From assembly GCA_017481065.1 (NCBI GenBank), contig JAFUPT010000026.1:1-5884 (forward strand): 5,884 nucleotides of DNA, written 5' to 3'. This DNA is from Clostridia bacterium (GTDB taxonomy: Bacteria > Bacillota_A > Clostridia > Christensenellales > Aristaeellaceae). Below the pieces are notes generated by a model. It saw only the letters and a list, made by a program, of their open reading frames with translations. It made no database searches and was not told the origin of the DNA. Of the stretch, positions 1 to 5,884 are shown piece by piece. How positions within the stretch are numbered: position 1 is the stretch's first letter; each line of letters opens with the position of its first letter. A program made the position numbers and the translations under genes.

Positions 1-370
1 CGGCCAGATGGCCCCCACCTCCCTGCCCGGCCAGGTAACCCAGACCTCCCCCTACGGCCGCGATGTAAACCACTGCGGCTACCCGGTGAAGATCTGCGAA
101 ATGCTCTCCGAGCTGGATGGCCCGGAATACCTGGAGCGCGTGGCCGTAAACAGCGTAAAGAACATCAAGAACGCCAAAAAGGCCATCAAGAAGGCCTTCC
201 CGAACCAGATCGATAAGAAGGGCTTCTCCCTGGTCGAAGTGCTCTCCACCTGCCCCACCAACTGGGGCCTCAGCCCGGAGAAGGCGCTCAAGTGGCTGGA
301 AGAAAACATGATGCCCTATTATCCCCTGGGCGTATATAAGGACAGAAGCGCAGCAAAGGAGGCCGAATAA
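1..370 (+). CDS. 2-oxoacid:ferredoxin oxidoreductase, beta (TPP-binding) subunit, C-terminal part, 5' truncated
   Basis: C-terminal 122 residues of the thiamine-diphosphate subunit of a Kor/Vor-type 2-oxoacid:ferredoxin oxidoreductase, a cytoplasmic enzyme that interconverts 2-oxoacid + CoA with acyl-CoA + CO2 and reduced ferredoxin. The frame is open from the left edge, reading GQMAPTSLPGQVTQTSPYGR, a stretch typical of this subunit just after the TPP-binding core. The ATG at base 8 is therefore an internal Met, not the start. Further family signatures are the region around VKNIKNAKKAIKKAF and the near-C-terminal CPTNWGLSPEKALKWLEE. The TPP-binding GDG motif must lie upstream of the window. 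The stop (TAA, 368-370) is 2 nt before the gamma-subunit start, so the two are surely one operon; alpha and ferredoxin-like delta subunits are expected upstream. Substrate (2-oxoglutarate, branched-chain 2-oxoacid or other) cannot be fixed from this fragment; the aminotransferase next door favours branched-chain 2-oxoacids. Confidence 0.93.
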   Translation, partial: GQMAPTSLPGQVTQTSPYGRDVNHCGYPVKICEMLSELDGPEYLERVAVNSVKNIKNAKKAIKKAFPNQIDKKGFSLVEVLSTCPTNWGLSPEKALKWLEENMMPYYPLGVYKDRSAAKEAE

Positions 371-372
371 AC

Positions 373-903
373 ATGACGCATTCCTTTTTGATCGCAGGTT
401 TCGGCGGACAGGGCCTGCTGTTCGCAGGTAAGTTCCTCGCCATCAAGGGCATGAACGAGGGCAAGGAAATCTCCTGGCTCCCCTCTTACGGCCCGGAAAT
501 GCGCGGCGGCACCGCCAGCTGCTCCGTCATCGTCAGCGATGAACCCGTGGGCTCCCCCATCGTGGATCGCCCCAATGTGCTGATGGTCATGAACCTCCCC
601 TCCCTGGATAAGTATGAAAACTCCGTCCAGAGCGGCGGCATGATCTTCCTAGATTCCTCCCTGATCGACCGCAAGGTGGAGCGCGACGATGTGAAGGTTT
701 TCTACGTCCCCGCCACCAAGATGGCCAACGAAAACAACATGACCCTCGCCAACATGATCCTCACCGGCAAAATCCTCAAGGAACTGGGCGAGTTCGATGA
801 TGCCAACGTAACTGCCGCGCTGAACAAGGTCGTTTCCGCAAAGCATCCCGAAATGTATGATGTCAACCTGAAGGCTCTTCAGCTTGGCCGCGATTACGAA
901 TAA
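373..903 (+). CDS. 2-oxoacid:ferredoxin oxidoreductase, gamma subunit
   Basis: A complete 176-residue gamma subunit of a 2-oxoacid:acceptor oxidoreductase, close to the usual length (about 180) for stand-alone KorC/VorC proteins. It opens with the family's glycine-rich motif ([13 protein letters not shown], residues 8-20) and carries the signature [13 protein letters not shown] (residues 38-50), followed by a conserved [16 protein letters not shown] segment. In these enzymes the gamma domain packs against the alpha and beta subunits and helps form the CoA/2-oxoacid site; it has no iron-sulfur motif of its own, and none is seen here. Start choice: AAAGGAGG at 355-362, 10 nt before the ATG, inside the end of the beta-subunit gene, which suggests translational coupling. 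The neighbouring beta subunit and the downstream aminotransferase are consistent with amino acid/2-oxoacid exchange. The family call is secure; the substrate is not. Confidence 0.94.
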   Translation: MTHSFLIAGFGGQGLLFAGKFLAIKGMNEGKEISWLPSYGPEMRGGTASCSVIVSDEPVGSPIVDRPNVLMVMNLPSLDKYENSVQSGGMIFLDSSLIDRKVERDDVKVFYVPATKMANENNMTLANMILTGKILKELGEFDDANVTAALNKVVSAKHPEMYDVNLKALQLGRDYE

Positions 904-918
904 ACGGAGGCAAATCCC

Positions 919-1986
919 ATGCTGAATATCCGCATTGAAAAAACCGCTTGCCCGAAGGCCAAGCCCGCCGATGAATCCCAGCTCGGCTTCGGCAAGATTT
1001 TCACCGACCACATGGCCCTGATCGACTGGAACCTTGAAAAGGGCTGGCATGACGCCCGCATCGTTCCCTTCGCAAATTTCTCCATCCATCCGGCAAGCAC
1101 CTGCCTGCACTACGGCTCCGAAATCTTCGAGGGCCTGAAAGCCTATCGCACCGCCGATGGCAGCGTGCAGCTCTTCCGTCCCGAGGAAAATGCCCGCCGC
1201 ATGATGAATTCCGCCGAGCGCCTCTGCCTGCCCCAGCTGCCCGAGGAAGATTTCCTGCAGCTCACCAAGGCCCTGGTCAAGCTGGAGGAGGAATGGGTTC
1301 CCCATTCCGATGGCACCTCCCTCTACATCCGCCCCTTCATGCTGGGCAACGATGAAACCCTGGGCGTGCACGCCGTGCATAACGCCGTATTCGCCATCAT
1401 CTGCGGCCCCGTCGGCAGCTATTATAAAGAAGGCATCAACCCCGTCGGCATCATGATTGAGGACGCCGATGTGCGCGCCGTTCGCGGCGGCACCGGCTAT
1501 GCCAAGTGCGGCGGCAACTATGCAGCCTCCAACCGCGCCGGCGAAAAGGCCGAAAAGAAGGGTTACAGCCAGGTTCTGTGGCTGGATGGCGTAGAGCGCA
1601 AGTATATCGAGGAAGTCGGCGCCATGAACGTCATGTTCAAGATCGCGGGCGAGGTCATCACCCCCGAACTCACCGGCTCCATCCTGCCCGGCGTAACCCG
1701 CAAGAGCTGCATCGAACTGCTCCGCGCCAAGGGCTACAAGGTCACCGAGCGCCTGCTCTCCATCGATGAGCTGGCAGCCGCCCTCGAGGCCGGCACCCTG
1801 GAAGAAGCCTGGGGCTGCGGCACAGCCGCCGTGGTCTCTCCCATCGGCAAGCTGGAATACAAGGATAATATCTTCACCATCAACGATTGCAAGATCGGCG
1901 AAGTCACCCAGCTGCTCTACGATACCCTCACCGGTATCCAGTGGGGCAAGATCGAAGATAGCTTCGGCTGGACCCAGAAGGTCTAA
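919..1986 (+). CDS. ilvE: branched-chain amino acid aminotransferase (fold-type IV PLP enzyme)
   Basis: Transfers the amino group between Val/Leu/Ile and 2-oxoglutarate using pyridoxal phosphate. The 355-residue length and motifs fit the BCAT group that resembles eukaryotic BCATs rather than the shorter (about 310 residue) E. coli IlvE type. Visible landmarks: HYGSEIFEGLKAYR near residues 68-81; SLYIRPFMLG with Arg138; RGGTGYAKCGGNYAASNRAG containing the PLP-binding Lys196; the EEVGAMNVMF signature at residues 231-240; and GCGTAAVVSPIG around Thr302, which contacts the cofactor phosphate. No key residue appears lost. The start is set by GGAGG at 906-910, 8 nt before the ATG and directly after the gamma-subunit stop, so it is probably in the same operon. 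Next to a 2-oxoacid:ferredoxin oxidoreductase it can feed 2-oxoacids to, or take them from, that enzyme. The gene is followed by a hairpin that may reduce read-through. Confidence 0.95.
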   Translation: MLNIRIEKTACPKAKPADESQLGFGKIFTDHMALIDWNLEKGWHDARIVPFANFSIHPASTCLHYGSEIFEGLKAYRTADGSVQLFRPEENARRMMNSAERLCLPQLPEEDFLQLTKALVKLEEEWVPHSDGTSLYIRPFMLGNDETLGVHAVHNAVFAIICGPVGSYYKEGINPVGIMIEDADVRAVRGGTGYAKCGGNYAASNRAGEKAEKKGYSQVLWLDGVERKYIEEVGAMNVMFKIAGEVITPELTGSILPGVTRKSCIELLRAKGYKVTERLLSIDELAAALEAGTLEEAWGCGTAAVVSPIGKLEYKDNIFTINDCKIGEVTQLLYDTLTGIQWGKIEDSFGWTQKV

Positions 1987-2014
1987 ACACAAAATCAGAG
2001 ACAACAATTCTGCT

Positions 2015-2046
2015 GCCCCTGAAGCTGCCTGGGCGGTTTCAGGGGC
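2015..2046 (+). terminator. hairpin after ilvE, weak terminator or processing stem
   Basis: Bases 2015-2028 pair with 2033-2046 to give a 14-bp stem (two G-T wobbles, otherwise Watson-Crick) around the 4-nt loop CTGG; the outer nine pairs, GCCCCTGAA with TTCAGGGGC, are perfect. The tail is GCTCTTTAGC, so the U-tract is short and interrupted. The position, 28 nt after the ilvE stop, suits an intrinsic terminator, but the poor tail suggests partial termination, or a stem that protects the 3' end of the upstream mRNA while some transcripts continue into the LeuA-like gene. Confidence 0.6.
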
Positions 2047-2057
2047 GCTCTTTAGCA

Positions 2058-2079
2058 TTGCGGGCAATCCGGCCCGCAA
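2058..2079 (+). promoter_or_regulatory. second hairpin, in the leader of the LeuA-like gene
   Basis: TTGCGGGC (2058-2065) pairs perfectly with GCCCGCAA (2072-2079) around the loop AATCCG. The hairpin is followed by an A-rich stretch (2078-2088) and then the ribosome binding site, so it lacks the U-tract of a terminator on this strand. It lies only 11 nt after the previous stem and 10 nt before the GGAGG of the next gene. It could stabilise a processed downstream mRNA, affect ribosome access, or form part of an attenuation-like leader. No T-box, leader peptide rich in Leu/Val/Ile, or known riboswitch is recognisable in the 117-bp gap, and no convincing promoter was seen. Confidence 0.45.
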
Positions 2080-2089
2080 AAACAAAAAT

Positions 2090-2094
2090 GGAGG
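2090..2094 (+). promoter_or_regulatory. ribosome binding site of the LeuA-like gene
   Basis: GGAGG, 9 nt before the ATG at 2104, preceded by an A-rich, probably unstructured stretch. It fixes this ATG as the start; the ATG at 2088, overlapping the site itself, opens only a 12-codon frame and has no ribosome binding site. Confidence 0.8.
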
Positions 2095-2103
2095 TTTCCC
2101 TAC

Positions 2104-3525
2104 ATGCGAAATATATGCCTGAGTGACATTACGCTGAAGCTGGCGGATAATGCCGCCGCCTTTTCCCTCAGCTTCCGGGAAAAGATTGAGCTCGCCAAGC
2201 TGCTGGATCGACTGAACGTGTCCGTGATCGAGCTTAGCCCCATCAAGAACCGCAAAATCGATTCCCTGCTGGTCAAGTCCATTGCGACGGCTGTCAAGCA
2301 CGGCGTAGTCGCAGTGCCCGTTACCCAGGACCCCGAAAGCATCGAAATCACCTGGGCAGCCCTCAAGGAAGCCAAGCATCCCCGCCTGCAGCTCAAGGCT
2401 CCCATGAGCCCGGCGCAGATGGAATATTTCTGGCATAAAAAGCCCGAAAAGATGCTGGACGCCATCCGTGAGCTCATCTCCGCCTGCAAGGCGCTCTGCG
2501 CGGATGTGGAGCTCATCGCCGATGACGCCTGCCGCGCCGAGAAGGAATTCCTCTTCAAGGCCGTGCGCACCGCCATCGAGGCCGGCGCTTCCACCGTCAC
2601 CCTCTGCGATGCGGCGGGCCTGATGTTCCCGGATGAATTCTCCGCCTTCATTGAGGATGTGAAGAAAAACGTTCCCGAAACCGAAAGCATCCACCTCGGC
2701 GTGCTCTGCTCCGATGCGCTCTCCATGGCAGGCGCCTGCGCCATGGCCGCCGTGCGCGCCGGCGCGGATGAAATCAAGGCCATCTCCTGCGATGGCGATT
2801 GCACCAACATCAAGGAATTCGCCGCCATCATGAAAAACCGCGGCGACGCCTGCGGCGTTTCCTGCGATATCCGCCACTCCGAAATCAAGCGCATCACCGA
2901 TCAGATCGCGTGGATGTGCCAGGCCGGCCGCAAGAATTCCCCCTTCGATAGCAGCGTGCAGGCTTCCGCCGAAAACGGCAATGTGGAGCTCTCCGAGCAT
3001 GATGACCGCGCCGCCGTGATGAAGGCCGTGGAAAAGATCGGCTACGACCTCTCCGAGGAGGACGCCGCCAAGGTCTATGAAGCCTTCCAGCGCATCGCTG
3101 CAAAGCGCGGCACCGTGTCCGCCCGGGAGCTGGATACCATCGTGGCCTCCGCCGCCATGCAGGTTCCGCCCACCTACAAGCTGGTGAACTATGTAATCAA
3201 CTGCGGCAACGTGATTTCCGCCAGCGCCCACCTCAGGCTCAGCAAGGATGAAGCCATCCTCGAGGGCATCTGCCTGGGCGACGGCCCCATTGACGCAGCC
3301 TTCAAGGCCATCGAGCAGATCATCGGCCACCACTATGAGCTGGACGACTTCCAGATCCAGGCCGTCACCGAGGGCCGCGAAGCCATGGGCGAAACCATCG
3401 TGCGCCTGCGCTCCAATGGCCGGCTTTACTCCGGCCGGGGCATCTCCACCGATATCGTGGGCGCGGGCATCGATGCATACCTCAGTGCGCTCAACAAAAT
3501 CGTATATGAGGAGGCGGAAGTATGA
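2104..3525 (+). CDS. LeuA-like protein: degenerate 2-isopropylmalate synthase barrel with intact LeuA regulatory domain
   Basis: A 473-residue homologue of 2-isopropylmalate synthase (LeuA family), shorter than typical bacterial LeuA (about 500-520). Residues 1-270 follow the HMGL-like TIM barrel without gaps in most places, but key residues differ: the TLRDG motif reads TLKLA (residues 10-14), so the metal-binding Asp is Leu13; the metal-binding HxH (HCHNDLG) reads VLCSDAL (200-206), with Leu201 and Ser203 replacing both His; GERAGN reads roughly GDCTN. DDACR (140-144) and D169 of the barrel remain. The segment normally carrying HExGIH is missing or replaced near residues 275-300. In contrast the linker (about 298-352) and the LeuA dimer/leucine-binding domain (about 354-473) are well preserved, with GDGPIDAAF (392-400), AVTEG and SGRGISTDI (443-451). 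Ordinary isopropylmalate synthase activity is unlikely; a regulatory pseudoenzyme or changed chemistry is inferred. No sign of frameshift or stop. It overlaps the next gene by ATGA. Confidence 0.88.
   Translation: MRNICLSDITLKLADNAAAFSLSFREKIELAKLLDRLNVSVIELSPIKNRKIDSLLVKSIATAVKHGVVAVPVTQDPESIEITWAALKEAKHPRLQLKAPMSPAQMEYFWHKKPEKMLDAIRELISACKALCADVELIADDACRAEKEFLFKAVRTAIEAGASTVTLCDAAGLMFPDEFSAFIEDVKKNVPETESIHLGVLCSDALSMAGACAMAAVRAGADEIKAISCDGDCTNIKEFAAIMKNRGDACGVSCDIRHSEIKRITDQIAWMCQAGRKNSPFDSSVQASAENGNVELSEHDDRAAVMKAVEKIGYDLSEEDAAKVYEAFQRIAAKRGTVSARELDTIVASAAMQVPPTYKLVNYVINCGNVISASAHLRLSKDEAILEGICLGDGPIDAAFKAIEQIIGHHYELDDFQIQAVTEGREAMGETIVRLRSNGRLYSGRGISTDIVGAGIDAYLSALNKIVYEEAEV
3508..3514 (+). 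promoter_or_regulatory. ribosome binding site of the fusion gene, within the LeuA-like gene
   Basis: GAGGAGG lies 7 nt before the ATG at 3522 and inside the last codons of the preceding gene. With the ATGA stop/start overlap (3522-3525) it shows translational coupling and decides the start of the fusion protein at its TIM-barrel end. Confidence 0.85.
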
Positions 3526-5884
3526 AGCTCTCCTTTTCCACCCGCGGCTGGAACGATTGCTCCTGGGATCAGCTAATCGATACCGCCGTTGAAATGAAGT
3601 TCGGCGGCATTGAGGTCTACAATGCCCATAAGCAGCCCGCCCTCTTTGAAAAGGGCGGCCCCTTCCACAAGTATGCCATCTCCGCAACGGTGCGCATGCT
3701 GAATGAAAAGCAGCTGAGCATTCCCTGCCTGGATTCCTCCTGCGATCTCTCCGGGGATGAGGCGGATGCCATCCGCGAACTCATCTGCGCTGCGGCGGAT
3801 CTGCGCGTGCAGTATGTATCCGCCTTCGCATCCCGGGATGATGAAGATGCCATTCGCGCAAACATCGCCGCCATCCTGCCCCTCGCCGCCGAAAAGCAGG
3901 TTTGCCTGCTGATCAAAACCAGCGGCGTCTACGCCGACACTGCCCGCCTGCGCGATTTGATGAACCATTTCGCCTGCGATGAGCTGGCCGTGCTCTGGGA
4001 TATGCACCATCCCTACCGCGACCACGGCGAAACTGCCGCCCAGACCATCACCAACCTGGGCGCGTATGTGCGCCACGTCCACCTGCGCGATTCCGATGAT
4101 GCAAATACCTACAACCTCATCGGCGAGGGCACGCTGCCCATCGAAAAGATGATGCAGGCCCTCACCTCCGTAAACTACGATGGCTACATCTCCCTCGAGT
4201 GGAAGCCGGAATACATGGAGGACCTGCAGGACCGCGAGGTCATCTTCCCCCACTTCGTAAACTACATGAGCCGCTTCGAAAGCACCAAGACCATGAAGAA
4301 GCCGCTCTATTACAACAAGCGCCACACCGGCCAGTTCGTCTGGAAGAAGGATGCCCTGATCGATATGACCTTCTCCCGCGTGCTCGACCGCATGGTGGAG
4401 GAATTCCCCGATCAGACTGCCATCAAGTACACCACCCTGAACTACACCCGCAGCTACGCAGAATTCCGGGATGATGTGGATGAATTCGCCCGCAGCCTGA
4501 TCGCCCTGGGCGTAAAGCCCGGCAGCCATGTCACCATGTGGGCCACCAACCTGCCCCAGTGGTACATCGCCTTCTGGGCCACCACCAAGATCGGCGCGGT
4601 GCTGGTCACCATGAATACCGCCTACAAGATTCATGAGGCCGAATATCTGCTCCGCCAGTCCGATACCCACACCCTGATCCTCGAAAAGGGCTACCGCGAC
4701 AGCGATTACCAGGCCATCATCAATGAACTCTGCCCCGAGCTCATCAATACCAAGCCCGGCCATTCCCTGCATTCCCACAGGCTACCGTTCCTGCGGAATG
4801 TAATCACCGTGGGCTTCGAGCAGAAGGGCGCGATCTCCTGGGACGATGCCCTCGAGCGCGGCAAGTCCGTGCCGGTCGAGGAAGTATGGCGCCTCGCCGC
4901 CCAGGTATCCCCCCACGATGTATGCAACATGCAGTACACCTCCGGCACCACCGGCTTCCCCAAGGGCGTTATGCTCACCCACTACAACGTGGTCAACAAC
5001 GGCAAGTGCATCGGCGACCGCATGGATCTCTCCACCGCCGACCGCATGATGATCCAGGTGCCCATGTTCCATTGCTTCGGCATGGTACTGGCGATGACCG
5101 CCTCCATGACCCACGGCGTGTCCATCTATCCCCTGCCCTATTTCAGCCCGAAGCCCTCCCTCGCCTGCATCCACCAGGAGCACATCACCGCCTTCCACGG
5201 CGTGCCCACCATGTTCGTGGCCATGCTGGAGCATCCGGACTTTGAAAAGACCGATTTCTCCTACATGCGCACCGGCATCATGGCCGGCTCCCCCTGCCCC
5301 ATCAGCAAGATGCAGGATGTGGTGAACAAGATGAACATGAAGGAGATCACCATCGTATTCGGCCAGACCGAGGCCTCCCCCGGCTGCACCATGTCCTCCA
5401 CCGATGATTCCCTGGAGGTGCGCGTGGGCACCGTCGGCCGGGCGCTTCCCGAAATCGAATGCCGCATCATCGATCCCGAGACCAATGAGGAGCTCCCCGT
5501 GGGCGAAATCGGCGAATTCGTGGCCCGCGGCTACAACATCATGAAGGGCTACTACAAGATGCCCGAGGCCACCCAGGCCGCCATCGATGAGGATGGCTGG
5601 CTCCACACCGGCGACCTCGCCTGCAAAACCCCCGAGGGCAATTACCGCATCACCGGCCGCCTGAAGGACATGATCATCCGCGGCGGCGAAAACATCTATC
5701 CCAAGGAGATCGAGGAATTCATCTATACCCATCCCAAGGTATCCGATGTACAGGTCATCGGCGTGCCCGATGAAAGCTACGGCGAGGAAATCATGGCCTG
5801 TATCGTGCTCAAGGAGGGCGAAGAGATGTCTGTGGAAGAGATGAAGCAGTACATCCGCGACCATATGGCCCGCCACAAAGTGCC
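3522..5884 (+). CDS. fusion protein: IolE/YcjR-like sugar-phosphate isomerase/epimerase TIM barrel + acyl-CoA synthetase (AMP-binding), 3' truncated
   Basis: One uninterrupted frame of 787 codons, still open at the right edge. Residues 1 to about 250 are a xylose-isomerase-like TIM barrel: MKLSFSTRGWND start, FGGIEVYN, VLWDMHHPYRDHGE (Asp160), HVHLRDSDD (185-193), LIGEGTLPIEKMM and GYISLEWKPEY (Glu226). Asp160, His185/187 and Glu226 match metal ligands of that family, but the usual first-ligand Glu is Lys132 (LLIKTSGVYADT). Residues 250-280 form the linker. From about 280 it is an adenylate-forming acyl-CoA synthetase of the FadD/ACSF2 kind: P-loop YTSGTTGFPKG (472-482), MFHCFG, FGQTEASPG (613-621), GWLHTGDLA with Asp698, and TGRLKDMIIRGGENIYPKE with Arg713. 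The C-terminal catalytic Lys lies beyond the window. The ligase is expected to make acyl-CoA from a carboxylate, ATP and CoA; chain length is not predictable. No signal peptide or membrane segment is seen. No internal start with a good ribosome binding site lies at the junction. I know of no characterised protein with this architecture. Confidence 0.9.
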   Translation, partial: MKLSFSTRGWNDCSWDQLIDTAVEMKFGGIEVYNAHKQPALFEKGGPFHKYAISATVRMLNEKQLSIPCLDSSCDLSGDEADAIRELICAAADLRVQYVSAFASRDDEDAIRANIAAILPLAAEKQVCLLIKTSGVYADTARLRDLMNHFACDELAVLWDMHHPYRDHGETAAQTITNLGAYVRHVHLRDSDDANTYNLIGEGTLPIEKMMQALTSVNYDGYISLEWKPEYMEDLQDREVIFPHFVNYMSRFESTKTMKKPLYYNKRHTGQFVWKKDALIDMTFSRVLDRMVEEFPDQTAIKYTTLNYTRSYAEFRDDVDEFARSLIALGVKPGSHVTMWATNLPQWYIAFWATTKIGAVLVTMNTAYKIHEAEYLLRQSDTHTLILEKGYRDSDYQAIINELCPELINTKPGHSLHSHRLPFLRNVITVGFEQKGAISWDDALERGKSVPVEEVWRLAAQVSPHDVCNMQYTSGTTGFPKGVMLTHYNVVNNGKCIGDRMDLSTADRMMIQVPMFHCFGMVLAMTASMTHGVSIYPLPYFSPKPSLACIHQEHITAFHGVPTMFVAMLEHPDFEKTDFSYMRTGIMAGSPCPISKMQDVVNKMNMKEITIVFGQTEASPGCTMSSTDDSLEVRVGTVGRALPEIECRIIDPETNEELPVGEIGEFVARGYNIMKGYYKMPEATQAAIDEDGWLHTGDLACKTPEGNYRITGRLKDMIIRGGENIYPKEIEEFIYTHPKVSDVQVIGVPDESYGEEIMACIVLKEGEEMSVEEMKQYIRDHMARHKV

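Noticed and set aside
8..10. ATG at base 8 as the start of a 120-residue protein.
   Set aside because: The preceding in-frame codons already match the beta subunit (GQ before MAPT), there is no ribosome binding site, and the protein clearly lacks its N-terminal TPP domain, so this is a gene cut by the window edge.
2058..2090. The second intergenic hairpin as an intrinsic terminator.
   Set aside because: It is followed by an A-rich stretch rather than a U-tract on the + strand, and no minus-strand gene ends here that would use it in the other direction.
1987..2103. T-box, leader peptide or riboswitch controlling branched-chain amino acid genes.
   Set aside because: No T-box AGGGUGGNACCGCG-like sequence, no short frame rich in Leu/Val/Ile with a ribosome binding site, and the gap is too short for most known riboswitches.
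1506..2122. Two short + strand frames (1506-1769 and 1766-2122) overlapping ilvE in other frames.
   Set aside because: They are Arg/Pro/Ser-rich shadow frames, typical of GC-rich coding sequence, without ribosome binding sites or recognisable motifs.
649..3687. A minus-strand open frame of more than 1000 codons running antisense to four genes.
   Set aside because: It lies in exact codon register with the gamma-subunit, ilvE and LeuA-like genes, where antisense stops need TTA, CTA or TCA codons on the + strand. These codons are almost absent here; the frame ends at a rare CTA codon (649-651). Its translation is low-complexity and Gly/Ala/His/Asp-rich, resembling no protein family.
4200..4400. 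Possible frameshift or gene boundary between the TIM barrel and the acyl-CoA synthetase.
   Set aside because: Manual translation shows a continuous frame, with homologous sequence on both sides in the same frame and no Shine-Dalgarno with suitable spacing before Met249, Met258 or Met282.
2540..5720. An apparent excess of GAATTC sites (about nine in roughly 3.2 kb).
   Set aside because: Most fall on in-frame GAA-TTC (Glu-Phe) codon pairs with preferred codons, so codon usage explains them; no spacing pattern or palindromic array was seen.
3573..5876. Two long minus-strand open frames (3573-4778 and 4782-5876) antisense to the fusion gene.
   Set aside because: Same codon-bias effect: both are in register with the fusion gene and their ends fall at its only obvious CTA codons (3573-3575 and 4782-4784). 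No family motifs are present.

Overview
The window is one strand-consistent gene cassette: five genes, all on the + strand, tightly packed, with the first and last running off the ends. The sequence is GC-rich. In-frame TTA and TCA codons appear absent and CTA is very rare. Strong AGGAGG-type ribosome binding sites sit 7-10 nt before each start. Ferredoxin-linked 2-oxoacid metabolism points to a strict anaerobe. Together this suggests a GC-rich member of the Clostridia (Firmicutes), possibly from gut or rumen; the taxonomic guess is inference only.

Layout: (1) bases 1-370, the C-terminal part of the beta (thiamine-diphosphate) subunit of a 2-oxoacid:ferredoxin oxidoreductase of the Kor/Vor type; (2) 373-903, its gamma subunit; (3) 919-1986, a branched-chain amino acid aminotransferase; (4) 1987-2103, the only real intergenic gap (117 bp), which carries two consecutive hairpins and the next ribosome binding site; (5) 2104-3525, a 2-isopropylmalate synthase (LeuA) homologue with a well-preserved C-terminal LeuA regulatory domain but a catalytic half that has lost its metal-binding residues and the HExGIH segment; (6) 3522-5884, overlapping the previous gene by ATGA, an unusual single reading frame joining an IolE/YcjR-like sugar-phosphate isomerase/epimerase TIM barrel to an acyl-CoA synthetase (AMP-binding) domain. 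The window ends inside the last gene.

How the genes may work together (inference): the acyl-CoA synthetase can make an acyl-CoA from a carboxylic acid, the oxidoreductase can interconvert acyl-CoA + CO2 + reduced ferredoxin with a 2-oxoacid, and the aminotransferase can interconvert the 2-oxoacid with a branched-chain amino acid. This is a full route between branched short-chain acids and Val/Leu/Ile, usable in either direction. The LeuA-like protein looks more like a leucine-responsive or re-purposed pseudoenzyme than a working isopropylmalate synthase, and the role of the isomerase-like domain is unknown. These last two proteins are the most novel parts of the window.
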